Position numbers and translations under genes: made by a program
Shown: positions 41,767-55,830 of the stretch, one piece after another
How the letters are laid out: each line of letters opens with the position of its first letter
Position numbering within the stretch: the first letter of the stretch is position 1
Notes under the pieces: model-generated
Seen by the model: only the letters and a program-made list of their open reading frames with translations
Databases searched by the model: none
Told to the model about the DNA's origin: nothing
Origin: Pyrenophora tritici-repentis
Lineage: Eukaryota > Ascomycota > Dothideomycetes > Pleosporales > Pleosporaceae
Assembly (NCBI RefSeq): GCF_003171515.1
Contig: NC_089394.1
Coordinates: forward strand, 496,001-560,000
DNA: 64,000 nt
Direction of reading: 5' to 3'

Positions 41767-44700
41767 CTATCTGACAGGCAGACCCTCAACATTCTCAAAC
41801 GAGAAGCTGGGCGATCCTGGCTCAGCAGTCGCAGCCATTGGTGATAGTTCTGTTCTTGTCTCGCCCTTGCTGCCGTCTTCCTTGATCACTGTCCCCTCCT
41901 TTCCGCCTTCAGAGACCGTGACAATCTCTACTTCGACACACTTCATTACCGTCTGCTTCAAGCCAGGGACCATGGCGCGCAGAGTCGACAGCTCATCGAA
42001 AGCGAGCTCACGGTTCAGCACCGCATCCTTTGGCTCGCCGGTATCGAGACGACGCTTGAGACTATTGATAAAGGGCATCGCCTTCTTGGTTTCCGACTTA
42101 TCAATCGACTTGCTGATGGCCTTGATGTCGATTGTGGCAGCGTCACGAAGCATGTCGACGTACTTCTTCTGCCAAGCAGGCCACTCTTGAGCGGAGAAGA
42201 TTGTAATCCTCTTCTCCTTCTTGGGGTCAAAGGTTGCGGCCTTGCCCTTGGACAGCTTCTTGATTGCGTTGCCTTCGGCTGATGTGATGTTGGTCTGTGT
42301 AGTTCGGACAAACTCGCGAGCTGCTGTGAGTGCCGAGTCGGGCTCTGGGACCTTTGGCCATTGGGCTTTCTGAACCGTTTCCTTGTTCTTAAGTACTTCA
42401 AGCCATATGTATTCAGCCCAATGAGGTGCGATGGGTGTGAGGAGGAGTGATTGTAGTTCGACGAACTTCTTGACAAGGTCTTGGTGCATACCGATACCTG
42501 CAGCCTTGGTGGCCTCACGGTAGAAGTCGCGAGCGCTGGTGAAGTCGTAGAATCCTGACTTGAGGGCTAGCTTGTAAGCCGTGTTGGAGTAGTGTGTGTA
42601 GGCGTCGTGGATAAGTACGTTCATCTCATTGTCGAACATCTTGTCGAAGAGGAGACGCTCGCTGCCGCTCTGTCGTTGGATCACATCGGGGTTCTTTACA
42701 CGCTCGGTTGTTCTCTTCTCCATGTATGCAGCGGCATCAGGGACGTATACCGCTTCATTCATGAGTTCTTCGCACCATTTGCGGAGCTCGAACAGCTTCA
42801 GGATATTGCTGTTGGCGACCGTCTCTTCGAAGTTGGCATCCGTGATCTCGTCACCTGCATCAGCGAGCGCAATACGTGTAGCATCCGCTCCAAACTTCTC
42901 GACGGCGCCGGCAATAGTCAGGAAATTGCCGGTAGATTTGCTCATCTTCTCGCCGTTGAGCAGCAAGTGGCCATTCACGCGGAAGCTGCGAGGCCAGTTC
43001 TCCTTGGGGAAAATAGCGGTGTGTACGTAAAGGTTGAAGGTCAAATGATCTAGCAACAGTCAGTTTCGCCCATGATGGAATTTTTTCAGTTTTTTGCTTA
43101 CTTTGAATCAAGTCCTTTCCGGAAGTCCGCATGTCAAGCGGGTACCAGTAGTCAAAGTGTCGTCGCATGGTCTGTAGAGTTTCCTTCGGGATAGTCGACT
43201 CTGGAACATCGCTTCGGTCGCGGAGGGCAAAGACGTAGTCCCAGGCGTCATCTGTCAGCTGGTCTGGTTTTACGCCAAGAGATCCAGGCTCCTTTCCGAA
43301 CATGTCCTTGTGGAGTAAATGGGCGAATGAGTAGTACGCCTGGTAGATGGTACTGTCCGACAAGCTCTCTACCATCACGCTCGGATCCCATGGTACCTTG
43401 GTGCCAAGACCGTATGATCGTGCACATGCCCAGATGCTGAGCCAGTCGACAACTCGCAAGAACTGGTTCTTCGCCTCGGGGTAGTACAAGTTGAGTTCGC
43501 CTTCGATGTGTGATCGGACCTTCTCCGCCCATTCTCCGTCTCCACCATTGGCCGCTGTTCCATAGTTCATGTACCATTGATCAAGCAAAGCTGCGACACA
43601 ATCATCTCCACTTCGGCTGATGACTTTGCCGTCAGGTTCAGCGTAAGGGAAAGCGTCGCCCGCGTCAATGAGCTGCTTGCGAACCAGCGGTTTTGCCTCT
43701 TCGACTGACTTTCCGCTGAAGTCGCCGTAGACCATTTTGCCCTTGTAAAAGCCTTCCTTGTATGCTTTATCTTTCGCCTCTGCTAGCTTGGCAGCATCCT
43801 TAGGAGACTGGATCTTCATCTCTTCAACTAGGCTCTTTGCGGTGAGGTTGCCGTACGTTGGTGTCTCAATGATGGGCAGGATATCGTCGAACTTGACCCA
43901 TTCCTTCTGGATACCGTAGTACTCTGCCTTCTTGGCTAGGTCGAATGAAGTGATGTAATCGTCTGGTGAATCTGACGGCACACATGTGACGACCGCCGTG
44001 CCTTTGGTGTCCTTGACAGTCTCCATAGGTAAGATGTAGACCTCTTTGTGAACGGATAGAGGGGCGTTGACGACTGTGCCTACAACGTCCTTGCCAGAGA
44101 AAGTCTTGACGATGGAATACTCACCCCACTTCTTAGTGGTACCTTGGTATGCCATGTTTCTCGCAGCCCTCTCACTCAGGATGAAGTACTCCTTATCAGT
44201 GATCTTGAGTAACGAGTAGTTGATTACAGGACCCACGAAACATGAAGTCTGACCGTACATGGTTTCTGGACGAAGCGTAGCTGGCACAAAGTAGCAAGAA
44301 GCACCTTCGGGGATGGCTTCGGCACAGCTTTTGGCGGAGTCGGCCCATTTGATCACTTTCATCTTGAGCGCAGTGTACTCCTGGACTGTTACACCTTCTC
44401 CAGACTGCCTGTCGTGGTCCATGCATGCTTGTCCGTCTTTTGGACTGTAAACAGTGTAGCGCTTTGCAAAGATGATCTTTCCCAATGCTTTTAGTCGGCG
44501 CATCTGCCAGGCAACGAAGTTGTCGTAGTAGGGGTTTGCGTCGGTAGTGACAAACTGACGTCTCCAGTCTATCCTAGCACCGAATGCTGTGAGGTCTTTC
44601 TTTGCGAGAGGAGGAAAAAACTCTATCCAGTGGTACGGGTCGGAGAACTTGTGGATTTCTTCGAGAGGTATGCCTTGGGCAAGCATAATCTGAAATTGAT

Positions 44701-45307
44701 ACTTCGTCTTCACCGTCTTGGCGGACGCCTTGCCCTTGTGCGCCTTGAACTTGGTGACATCGGTCTTGGTCTCAGCTTGGGTCGGGGCAGGGGGCTCTTG
44801 CACAGAAGTGTCAATGACATCTTCGACAGGGCAGCGCTCAAAGTTCTGTCCAAACATTTCTACTTCGCGAACCAGCTTGTCGGCACATGCTTTGATTGGC
44901 ATACCCGTCACGTGAAAGCCGAGAGGGAAGAGTGCTTGCTTTCCTCTCATCCTTTCAAATCCTGCTGTGAACTCGACCTTGCTTGCCGTGAAGCCGTGCC
45001 CGGCGTGGAGAGTGCCATTCATGTACGGATATGCAAAACAACCGAACCATTTTGGGTACTTGTCGTGAAGCTGGCCAGGCGTGGTGGTATCGAAGGGCTC
45101 CTGGTGGAGTGATGGTGCATCCGGGTTGAAAACTCCTTGCTCAGCCCATTGCTTTTGATATTTCTTCTCTTCAGCGATAAGTGTATCGCGTTTTTCAGTG
45201 TTTTCAATTTTCAACGTCTTTGACTCAGCCTCTTGTGGTTTGAGTTGTTCTAGTGTTGCTGCGACGGCGCTCTTGGGCGCATCGCTGAGTTTCGTGGCCT
45301 CCGCCAT
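41767..45307 (-). CDS. CDC60: Cytosolic leucyl-tRNA synthetase
   Basis: Exons 45307-43102 and 43049-41767 join in phase across a 52-nt intron (GTAAGC...TGCTAG), giving 1162 residues. The frame continues upstream, but the first ATG is at 45307. Class I signatures are 'YPYMNGTLHAGHGFTASKVE' (HIGH variant HAGH) and 'LLLNGEKMSKSTGNFL' (KMSKS, in exon 2). The long editing (CP1) domain lies between them ('RPETMYGQTSCFVGP', 'VVTCVPSDSPDDY'). The archaeal/eukaryotic-type C-terminal extension is present. No mitochondrial presequence is seen, consistent with the cytosolic enzyme (yeast Cdc60, about 1090 residues). It shares a 236-bp promoter region with the divergent membrane-protein gene. Confidence 0.97.
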
Positions 45308-45543
45308 CACGACAATGTTCAGAAAAAACAACTGCTGTGAAGAAGAACGAAAAACAAGGAGACGCTTGGGGATGGCGGGGAGTCATTAGGGCAGTGTGCC
45401 AAGGCTGCCGTTGTGTGGGGCAGTGTCTGTGCGCATTTGTCTGTAAAGAACGTCAGTCCAAGACTCTCAAAATCAGCGTCGCGAATCGATCAGTCAAACA
45501 AGCCATCCGCTCGCCGGCGTCAGTCCGCCAAAGTCCAGCCAAA

Positions 45544-45978
45544 ATGCTGCGCCTCTTCAACCGCCTTATCGGCCGCCACGAGAACACACTCCCGCCCTTT
45601 GACTTTGCGCGCAACAAATACCACGTCAAGAAAAAGTGGCCGCCCAATCTGCGCGCCTTGACAGAAAAGCAACAGTTCCGGTTCGAGCGCAAGTTCAAAC
45701 GACGCATAAAGGCGAAGTCGATAAGGCCCATGTGGAACAAGTGGACCAAGGTGGTGCAGTGGAGTCTTATAAGCTTCATCGTCGTCTATGGTGTCTTGTT
45801 CCACGACTTTAGGAAGGATCCTATGAACCCACGGCCGGGCGAGCAACCTTTTGAGGGATTGAGGCAGAGGATGTGGGGGATGTTGGGGGGGTTTTACACA
45901 CATACCGAAGATGCATTTAAAGGAGAGGAGAGGGGCTCCCGAAGGAAGGAACCCCTCAGGTCTGTGAGGGACGGCTAA
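45544..45978 (+). CDS. Small single-pass membrane protein, probably mitochondrial
   Basis: 144 residues from the ATG at 45544; the frame is open further upstream but lacks a better start. The N-terminus 'MLRLFNRLIGRHENTLPPFD' is followed by a strongly basic helix ('FERKFKRRIKAKSIRP'), then one transmembrane segment ('VVQWSLISFIVVYGVLF') and a short hydrophilic tail. Basic N-terminus plus single helix suggests insertion in the mitochondrial inner membrane, but no family name can be given. The C-terminal 20 residues are charged and lie in sequence resembling the repetitive region that follows, so the natural stop may have been displaced by an insertion. Confidence 0.75.
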   Translation: MLRLFNRLIGRHENTLPPFDFARNKYHVKKKWPPNLRALTEKQQFRFERKFKRRIKAKSIRPMWNKWTKVVQWSLISFIVVYGVLFHDFRKDPMNPRPGEQPFEGLRQRMWGMLGGFYTHTEDAFKGEERGSRRKEPLRSVRDG

Positions 45979-46115
45979 AGAACCTAGGGGGAGGAGTGAG
46001 GCCTTCGTAGCCCTGTAAAAGTGACTGTTAGCGAAGGAATCAAGAAGAACTTAATGAAGAGCCTGATCCCTGAAGGGCCCTTACAGCGATTCGTAGGCTA
46101 GGGATCGGTTGGGAA

Positions 46116-47071
46116 TTAGAAAGGGCAGTTGAATGCCCTACTATAACATGCCCATTCTGGATCATAGACAGGAATACTTCCTGTCGGGCGTAATGGTATG
46201 TTGGGGTTAGAATCTCTCTTCTTGTCAAAGTCAGTCACCATACTAACTTGTCCCCCCAGATATTGATAAGTACTTACATCGAAACGCAAGAATTTCTCCA
46301 CTCCCCACACCCTATACAATCGCTTCGGGCCGAAGCCGACCCAATCTATGGTCTCTGAGAGATCCTTATAGATGTGGGCCGTTCCGACCCGGATGCTTAT
46401 TCCAGTGCCGCCGTAAATCTCCCTCAGTTGGACGGTCAAGTGGGGCGACGACGTCTGGTGCCACCCCTTTGTGACATGTACGGCGGTACCCGTCGCATAC
46501 ACGGACAGTCGCCGCCCCGACCGTCCAAAGGCGAATTGGTCTACTGGCGATCCTAGATCATCTCGCTCACAGAGGAGCCGGGCGATTCCCTCGCGTTCGA
46601 GGATCGGTATATCCAGGGCGAACATGATACCGTGGTGGGGTTCGCTACACAGTATGTATTAGTATATACTCCTCTTGAATGTGTTTGCCGACTACGTCTA
46701 TGAATTCCTGTGCAAGCAATAGGACCCTAGAGTGCCCTGTCAAATACAACAAAGCCTGGTATCTTGGTTCTGTCTTGAGATGACCGACGGAGTTCTGCAA
46801 TTGCTCGCCTGGGTAGCGGAGTGTGTTGTCTGGTAGGTGTTTAGAGGCTTCGGAGGTGCGAGACTCTATCAGTTGTCATTGTATCCATCGCTGTAGTGTC
46901 CAGGCTCTCATAGAGTTGTATCGCGATTGAGATAGGTATTCTTCGTAGTCGGCGTAGTCGGCGTAGAAGAAGGATCTTAGCAAGCAGTTGGTAACTTGTT
47001 AGTTGTGTATTTATTAAAACTTCAAGGTTGACTTACTGTTGTTCTGTGTTCACCCGCCAATAGTCATTCAT
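46116..47071 (-). pseudogene. Broken orphan gene with in-frame TGA
   Basis: A first exon 47071-47037 (ATG, 'MNDYWRVNTEQ') joins exon 2 from 46975 across a 61-nt intron with perfect GTAAGT donor, AACTAAC branch and GCTAAG acceptor. Exon 2 reads 'SFFYADYADYEEYLSQSRYN' and 'MRAWTLQRWIQ', then TGA at 46878-46876. In the same frame it continues with 'NTLRYPGEQLQNSVGHLKTE', 'ALLYLTGHSRVLLLAQEFID' and stops near 46643. A 169-codon frame, 46625-46116 ('MFALDIPILEREGIARLLCE', 'WVGFGPKRLYRVWGVEKF'), then begins in another frame. The parts look like one gene broken by a nonsense change and a frame change. There is no GT between the exon start and the TGA that would allow splicing around it. I recognise no family. 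Confidence 0.5.
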
Positions 47072-47828
47072 TTCCACCTCTTTCTTAACATCTTCCTATT
47101 CTGGCACCTATGCCTCCCCAGCCCAATTTCCATCCTTGTCCAAAGTCCCCTCGATTTCATCGAGTCACAGCCCATCTCACATAAAAGCAAACGCTGAAAA
47201 CACTTTCGAAGCAACGCAAACAGCTGTAGACTGTTAAACAACAAAAGTTTCACTTACAGGCCGTACATCGTAGGTTCTGTTTTGCTGAGAGACAGGATAA
47301 GATAGAGTTTTGGCCGTGAATAGTAGTGGCAGTAGCAGCTAGATACCAAAGCTTCACATTAACGGAGATTTCACGCTCACTACGTGGAGACAGCACGCTC
47401 ATTACGTGGAGATAGTGCGCCCACTGAAAGCGCAGGTAGCGGAAAGTGAAAGTGGCGATGAGTGCATACAAACATCCCATGAGATAAGTAAAGGGTACAG
47501 AAAAAATACTGTAGTCTTCTTAATAGGCTTTTAGACTCGGTGCATAGGGCATACATCTGCATGGATTCAATACAGGCATTTAAGATAGGTTAAATTGGCA
47601 TGATTTGTTGGAGTGCATAAAGCTCAGCCAGATGCATGAACAAGCAAGATAGATACCTTCATAGTAGGCATACTTGCTGTGTTGCAGTCATTTGATCACA
47701 GTATGGAACAGGGCTCGAGATTCGACAAGTTCATATACACTCAATACTGTATTTCTCAACTACTCAAGGGGCTCGGGTACCGGTAGCAGCAGCTATCACA
47801 CGCCCTGCCACACATGCTACATCTTCGT
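47072..47828. repeat. Intergenic with a short direct repeat
   Basis: No gene supported. Near 47372-47415 a unit of about 22 bp (CACGCTCAYTACGTGGAGAYAG) is repeated twice in tandem with two differences. The rest should be the promoter of the broken gene and the 3' UTR of the V-ATPase gene. Confidence 0.4.
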
Positions 47829-49708
<1,880 letters not shown>

Positions 49709-52084
49709 GGTGGCGGTTGTGAGCGGGTTAGAGGCGCAGTATCGCTCAGTGATATTTCGAGAGCCGCGGTCGTTATGTAACCTCGAAGATGGTTGGGTTG
49801 TGAAGTTGGAGGTTGAGCCGTCGAAGTGGGTTGGGGAGCTCTGACCAGGAGCTCTAGCGCTAGGTATGCGACAGATGACGCTGGGCTCCTAGCAGTCAGG
49901 CCTTGGCGCTCCATCATGCATGTACAGTCTAGTATGAGATGATGGTTTTTATCTTCAAGTTGTACTAGGTTCATGCAGACTGTGAAAAATGTACAAACAT
50001 CTTCAGAGCGATAGTCTAGGTCTGACTAGGTAGAAGCCGCAGAAAGATGCCATGTATCTTTGTGAACTGGTATAGCCAGCTCTAGCATACGAGTGCATGC
50101 GGTAGCAGTCCTGCAGACATCACACATAGAAGGGATGGGATCTTGAGAAACTGCTCATGCACTATTTGAAGCTAATTTTCATACATCTACAAAGCTATAT
50201 TGCACTATCGCGATCCGCAACAAATTCGAAAGCTGACCCACAATCTGCCTGCCTGCATAGTGAAGGCCGTCTATACCATAATCTGTTTGTACTGTCAGTA
50301 GGTGCGCAGTGTAGCTGGAAACCGTTATAAGACAGAGTAGGTTGAGGCATCAGACATCCAAGGAAGGTATTCGCGCTCATTGTCCATCGGTTGTAGGTTC
50401 AATTGATGGCTAGCGTGGAAACTGCGAATGTGGAAACGTTTCATCATGAAAGGGGGGTTGTAAGAAAAAGTAGCGGGAACTGACCTTTGATGACGACAAG
50501 ATTTAGGCGATGCTGCTGACGTTAGCTACAAGTCCACCTAGGCTGTGAACATGAGTGCTGAGGCCCTTAAAAGCCAGTTTGGTTCACTTCATTTCCACTC
50601 GATGGTCACGAAGAGTCAATGAGAACGTTATGGTATTACGAAGTCGGCGCGGCCATGCGAAGTCGAGCCGGACGGTAAGCACCGGACGTGACGGGCGTCG
50701 GTCCGAGTGAGCGGCGCTATGCGAACTTTACAGACGTTAGCAGTCTGATGTGATAATCAGGGATGAAAGTTTCAAGTGAGGTGTAGAGGTCAGACGACAG
50801 TACTGGCAAGTAGCAGGCGCCTTGCGAAGGCACCCGAACAGCTGCTGTTTTCTTCAAGGTCGAATCGGTAAGGAAAAGAAGTTGCTGAGGGTATAATCAT
50901 TCCAGAATAAGCAGAGAGAAAGGAGCAGAACTTACGCTGTGTACGTCGCTGGCATCCGGGCTTGATGAAATTGCATCAAGCACGCCGGAGCCAGGGGGTG
51001 CGCGCATGTACAAAGCCATGCGCGTGGTGAGTTTCTTGTCGAGAGAAAACAAAAGTCGCGGTGGAAGAAAAGTTGGTGCTGCGGCCTAGCGCAGTGCCAA
51101 GATTTCGGGCATCACGTGCCGGCCCAAATTGGCAAGCGGGATTATCTGGATGGGTCATCAGGGCATCGACGGCCTGAGCCAGCAGGGCATCGAGACATCA
51201 AAGGCCTGGGGCGTTGTCGGTATCCATCCAAAGCGACTCGCAGCACACAATAGACGAGTCTGCCGTGCTGCTGCTTTGCGGGCGACGACAAGGTGAAGTC
51301 GGGATAGTTTGGCCGCCCAGCCACGCAGCTTTTCGCGCGATACCGAAACGGCCCCCTAACCTGCGCTGATCCTCAGCGAGGCCATGCGCCCATCACCTCT
51401 CACCACTCCAGAACTCCACCACTCGACGCCCGCGTCCCTGGCACCGTCCCTGGCCTCGGATCCGATCTCGCACCGGATGCATCGTCGCATACCATCACGT
51501 CCATAGACACGACCACTGCCACGCCCATTGCAGCCTCTGTACGGCCGACTTCGTCTCCGTTCCCACTCCACCGCTCTGCTGGCGGGACGGATGCGACACG
51601 ACGACACCCGACACGACGACACCGCGCCCAACCCATCTGCACGCCTCACCACCCCCTTGGACCACCCGTGAGTATTGCGCTGCACCTTGCGCGACGATAC
51701 AGCACACTCGCCGCTGCCTCTCTGCCGTGCCGGCAAGTGCCGCCGCCAGCTCACCTGCCCCATCGCGACTCTCGCGCGGGCAATCCATCACGCTCCCACG
51801 TTGGCAAACGTCCAAGTATTTTTCGACTCTCCTCACTCTGCACAAGTCTGTACAAAGTCCGCGACGCGGCTCTCCTCACTAGCCGACCAAGCTTGACGCG
51901 ACCTTCGGAGCACGCATGATTCGAGAGCGATAGCATTGCTTAGCCCAACTCGCACTGCGAACCCCATCGCTCGCTCCACATTCCACCAACGCGCCTTCCA
52001 ACTCTGTCCATTCGTCGCGTCGCATATACTTGGAACCTACTCCCGCGACTGCGAGGCCACGGCCCGAACTGACGAGCCAGCAAG
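49709..52084. other. Long divergent intergenic region / 5' leader of the LIM-binding gene
   Basis: About 2.4 kb without a supported gene. The part from 51350 to 52084 is C-rich on the plus strand and resembles a long 5' leader. A minimal upstream ORF (ATG at 51916, five codons, stop at 51931-51933) precedes the main ATG at 52085. Such leaders are common in fungal developmental regulators. The left end holds the V-ATPase promoter. Confidence 0.45.
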
Positions 52085-54546
52085 ATGATGACCACGAGCT
52101 ATCCAAACCATGGCGGCATGCACCCCCAAGGCATGCAACATACGCATCCAGGCATGGGCGGTCCAGGACAAAATCAAGGACAGCCCGGAATGCCACCGGG
52201 CATGCAACATGTTTCCGGTCCCAATGGCCCCGTCAGCCAGGCAGGTCCGATGATGGGCATGCAACCGGGCATGGGAAATAATGCGCATGCCCTGTCACAC
52301 TTACAGCCTCAGCAGCCACACATGTTCCCCCAGCAGCAACAGCATCAGATGAGTGAGTAGTGCCCGTCTTTGCAACTACAGAACAATAGCTGACAAACGC
52401 CAGTGAACCCTACCATGATACAGCAGAGAAACGCGCAACAAGCATACATGCAGAGACAACAGCAGCAGGCAATGCTCGCTCACCAGCAAGGTGGTATGGG
52501 CATGGCTTTCCAAAACCCCATGGCAAACATGAATCAGGCACAAGCACAGCAGCAGCTGCAAGCCATGAGGAATGGTCAGATGGGACAAGGTCCCTTCGTC
52601 AACCTTCCACCACATTTGCTTCAGCAGCAACAGCAGATGGGTGGACAGCCAGGAGGCCCACAACATCAGGCCGCCATGGCCCAGGCCCAGGCCCAGGCAG
52701 CCCATCAAGCTCAACAACATCAGCAAATGCAGGCGCAGCAGCAGGCCATTGCCATGCAACATGCTCAGTCGCAGTCAAGTAATCATAGCCAGCCCGGGAA
52801 CCAGGGACCGCCACAGACTACGCAGCCTCAGCAAGGGCCCCTCCGTCCTCCTTCGGCCATCGGAAGCCATCAAGGACAATCTTCGCCAGCTCCCCATCCG
52901 ACTCCCCAACAACAACCTCAGCCGCCACCGCAACAGCAGCAGCAGCAACAGCAGCAACAGCAGCAACAACAGCAACAGCAGCAACAGCAGCAACAGCAAC
53001 AGCAGCAGCAAGCTCAACAGCAGCAGCAACAACAAGCTCAGCAGCAACAACAGCAGCAAGCCCAACAACAACAGCAAGCCCAACAACAGCAGCAGCAGCA
53101 GCCACCTCAACAGCAGCCTCAACAGCCTGGCCCAGTTCCGCAGCAGCAGACGCAGGCACAAGCACAACCGCCTAACTTACCCCAGCAACCCAATCAACAA
53201 GCTCAGAACCAAGGTCAGATGCAACAACGGAATCCAGCGTTGGCACAAGCACAGGCCCAAGCCGCTGCGCAGCAGAACCAAGTCCGTCAAATGGCATTAA
53301 TGCAACAACAGAAGCAAGCCCAATCTCAAAGTCAAGGCCAAGGAACACTGAAGCTGTTGAATTTTGTGGAGCAGATAGGAAGATTTGACGTATCCCAAGA
53401 CGAGAACAAACAGATCAACAACGTAGAGAGGTGGCAAGCTTTCGTGGACAAGTTCTTCACCGAAACAGGATCCTTCATCAACGTAGTCTGTTCGCCGAGC
53501 GCGGACAGATCTAAGCAGTTTGAAATTGTGTACGCTGCGCTACCACGGTACTTCTACACACTTTTTAGAACGGATGTCACAAACCTTCAGATAACGTTGG
53601 ACGGGGCCACCGAGAAGTCACAGCCCCCCGAGCTAAAGGTGACCTGCGACCGAGCAAAGTTCATATACACGTACAAAAACTCCTGTCAACTGGTCTACCA
53701 CGGCAAGCTGACGGCGTTTTGGTCTGGTTCAGACAAGATGGAATGGCTGATGTTCGATGGTGCTTGCCATGAGCAGTTCATACCTTTCAATGCTTTGAGA
53801 AGTTTGTTCGTTCAGCCATCGCCGAATCAAATGAACCCTAACCAGTCGCCGCGAATGAAGAACAAGAAAGCACAGCAGCAACGTGCTGGACAGGAGATAC
53901 CCCAACCATATTTGCCGTTCAACAAATTGCCCAGCACCGGTACAACAGACTACGGTCTGCCACAAGGCTTGCAGAACTATCTCGAGGTAAGGGATCATCT
54001 TACGTTTCCTCCCATCGGCATTGACACTGACAAGAATAGATTTACGAATCCATGAATCACATGACCAGCTTAATGGCACACTGTATCGAAAATCCGCACA
54101 TGAAGCCGAGCGAGGCTCTGGAGTCTTGGAATAACACAATGTCAAACAACCAGGCTGTTCTGCAAGGTGGGCAGAACCCAGGGCAACAACAACCGCAAGG
54201 TATGCAACCCAACATGCAACCTGGGATTCGACCACCTGGCCCTGGCCAACCCGGTCCAATGTTCATGTCGCCTGCCATGCAAAATTCCCTACTTCCCAAT
54301 GGCTCCATTGGCGGCTCACCTCATTTCCAGCACACGCCATCCCCTAATTCGCAGCCCATGATGAAGCAACAAAGCACCAGTTCACACACGATGAGTGTCA
54401 ATACATCGCCCAACATGAACAACAAGCGGCGGCGGAGTACAGCCAAGATAGAAATGGATGACGGCGGAGGGGAAATGAACGGTGCACAGAAGGTCAAGCA
54501 AAGTCCAAGGCCCGGTGCTAACAAGAGGATGAAGGCGGGCGGCTAA
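52085..54546 (+). CDS. ptaB: LIM-domain-binding transcriptional co-regulator (PtaB/Adn1/Mfg1 family)
   Basis: Exons 52085-52352, 52404-53986 and 54040-54546 join in phase (51- and 53-nt introns), giving 785 residues. Residues 1-400 are Gln/Met/Pro-rich with a very long poly-Gln/Ala tract. A folded LIM-binding domain follows: 'LLNFVEQIGRFDVSQDENKQ', 'VERWQAFVDKFFTETGSFIN', 'FEIVYAALPRYFYTLFRTDV', 'KNSCQLVYHGKLTAFWSGSD' and 'WLMFDGACHEQFIPFNALRS'. The tail ends with a basic 'NKRRRSTAKIE' and 'ANKRMKAGG', likely nuclear. In Aspergillus, PtaB works with the Flo8-like SomA in adhesion, conidiation and virulence; in yeasts the counterparts are Mfg1 and Adn1. Family assignment is firm; the biology here is inferred. 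Confidence 0.92.
52931..53101 (+). repeat. CAG/CAA poly-glutamine tract
   Basis: About 170 nt of mixed CAG and CAA codons with occasional GCT/GCC (Ala) encode runs of 5-27 Gln separated by single Ala. Mixed codons reduce slippage relative to a pure CAG repeat, but the length probably still varies between strains. Confidence 0.95.
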
Positions 54547-55830
54547 TCACTACCGTTTTTCTGTCTTGCAACCTTTAGCCTCCTCTGCTACTGGCACGCC
54601 CTATGTCGGCCGTTTTTCCTCTGGTCATTGTCGCATATCCCACCCCATCTCTACATCTTGTATAGCGCGGCGTTTCCACTGTATTCTTGACCTCCATATC
54701 ATTTATTCTTCTCATCCACATCTCCTCTTGGCGTTAGATCTCCTCATTATTACCCACATTTTTCCACACTCGGGCGGATGGTCGTTTTGCTCTCTTACAC
54801 GTCTTGGGGCGTCTGGAGCATTCTTGGTCGATGCTGTTGTCATTGTTCTTGTCGTTGCTAGTATTTTTTTGGAACACTTATTCTTTTTCTCTCGCCATCT
54901 TTTGTGCTTTTTTTCGCCTTCAACCCAGATATCACCGGGCGGGGTTACATAATCTGTTCTTTGTACAATATGGACGGAAGGCGGGTTGGTTGGTCAGTTA
55001 GCTGGACGGCGGAGGCTGTTCTGTTATAGAAAAGGACAGCCCCTGGTTGAAAGGGAAGAAAGAAGATGAAGAAGAAGACAGGAAAAAAACTTGAAGCCTC
55101 GTGGCTTTGAGATGTTTGTTGGTCGACGGCTGTTGCAAAAATTTAGTGCATAAGTGAGGATGAATGGTGGCGGTGTTTATGTTCTCAGTGTTCTTTTTGG
55201 CTTCGATTTTTTTATACGGAATTCAAGATGTTATGACTTCAAGTTGTTTGCTGCCCGTGTGTGATATCGTGATTGGGCTGGCGTGGGGTGATGACAAAGG
55301 CAAGATGATGAATCTCGTGATTTGTGGCTGCGGCTGAACCCAAACTGCTCCAGAGGGGAGAGATGTGGTAAGTCATCAAAGACACTAGTAATGCACCGTT
55401 TATTTCTCTAGTCTACCCTCTGGCTTTTCAGAATCACAACGGCATGCACCCCTTGTATGCATCACATCCAGCAAGTGCATTGCAATAACGATTGAGAAGA
55501 AGCGATAGCATATATTAGATTAATGTATCTAGTCGAACAGACAAACAGACTTTTGTGCCACATCCCTCCTATCAAGGGCGGTAATGATGTAATCAGCGCG
55601 CAGAGCTGTCTATGAATGCGAGACAAAACATTTTTGAAGGGTCTAAGAAATCGCTGGTCTTGATGGTACAAACAAATCTCTTTTTGCGGCCAAAACAAAA
55701 CTGCTGCCGTCGCGTCGTTGATGAAATCCAGTCTACTTTTGGGGCCGGGGGCCAATTTTGGTTGCTAAAGAATGTCGTTTTTTGATGTGCAAAGGGTTGC
55801 ACAATTGGGTGGTGGTGGGTGAAAGACTGA
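54547..55830. other. Convergent intergenic region
   Basis: Lies between two convergent stop codons. It is T-rich and AT-rich, as expected for 3' UTRs, with no gene. The unusual length (1.3 kb) is unexplained. Confidence 0.5.

Noticed and set aside
42015..42518. Frames of 100-170 codons within the leucyl-tRNA synthetase gene
   Set aside because: Shadow frames of a strongly conserved synthetase.
52572..53300. 242-codon frame rich in Ser/Asn inside the PtaB-like gene, and the Leu-rich and Ala/Val-rich frames opposite it
   Set aside because: These are translations of the CAG/CAA repeat in other frames; the Gln frame carries the LIM-binding domain.
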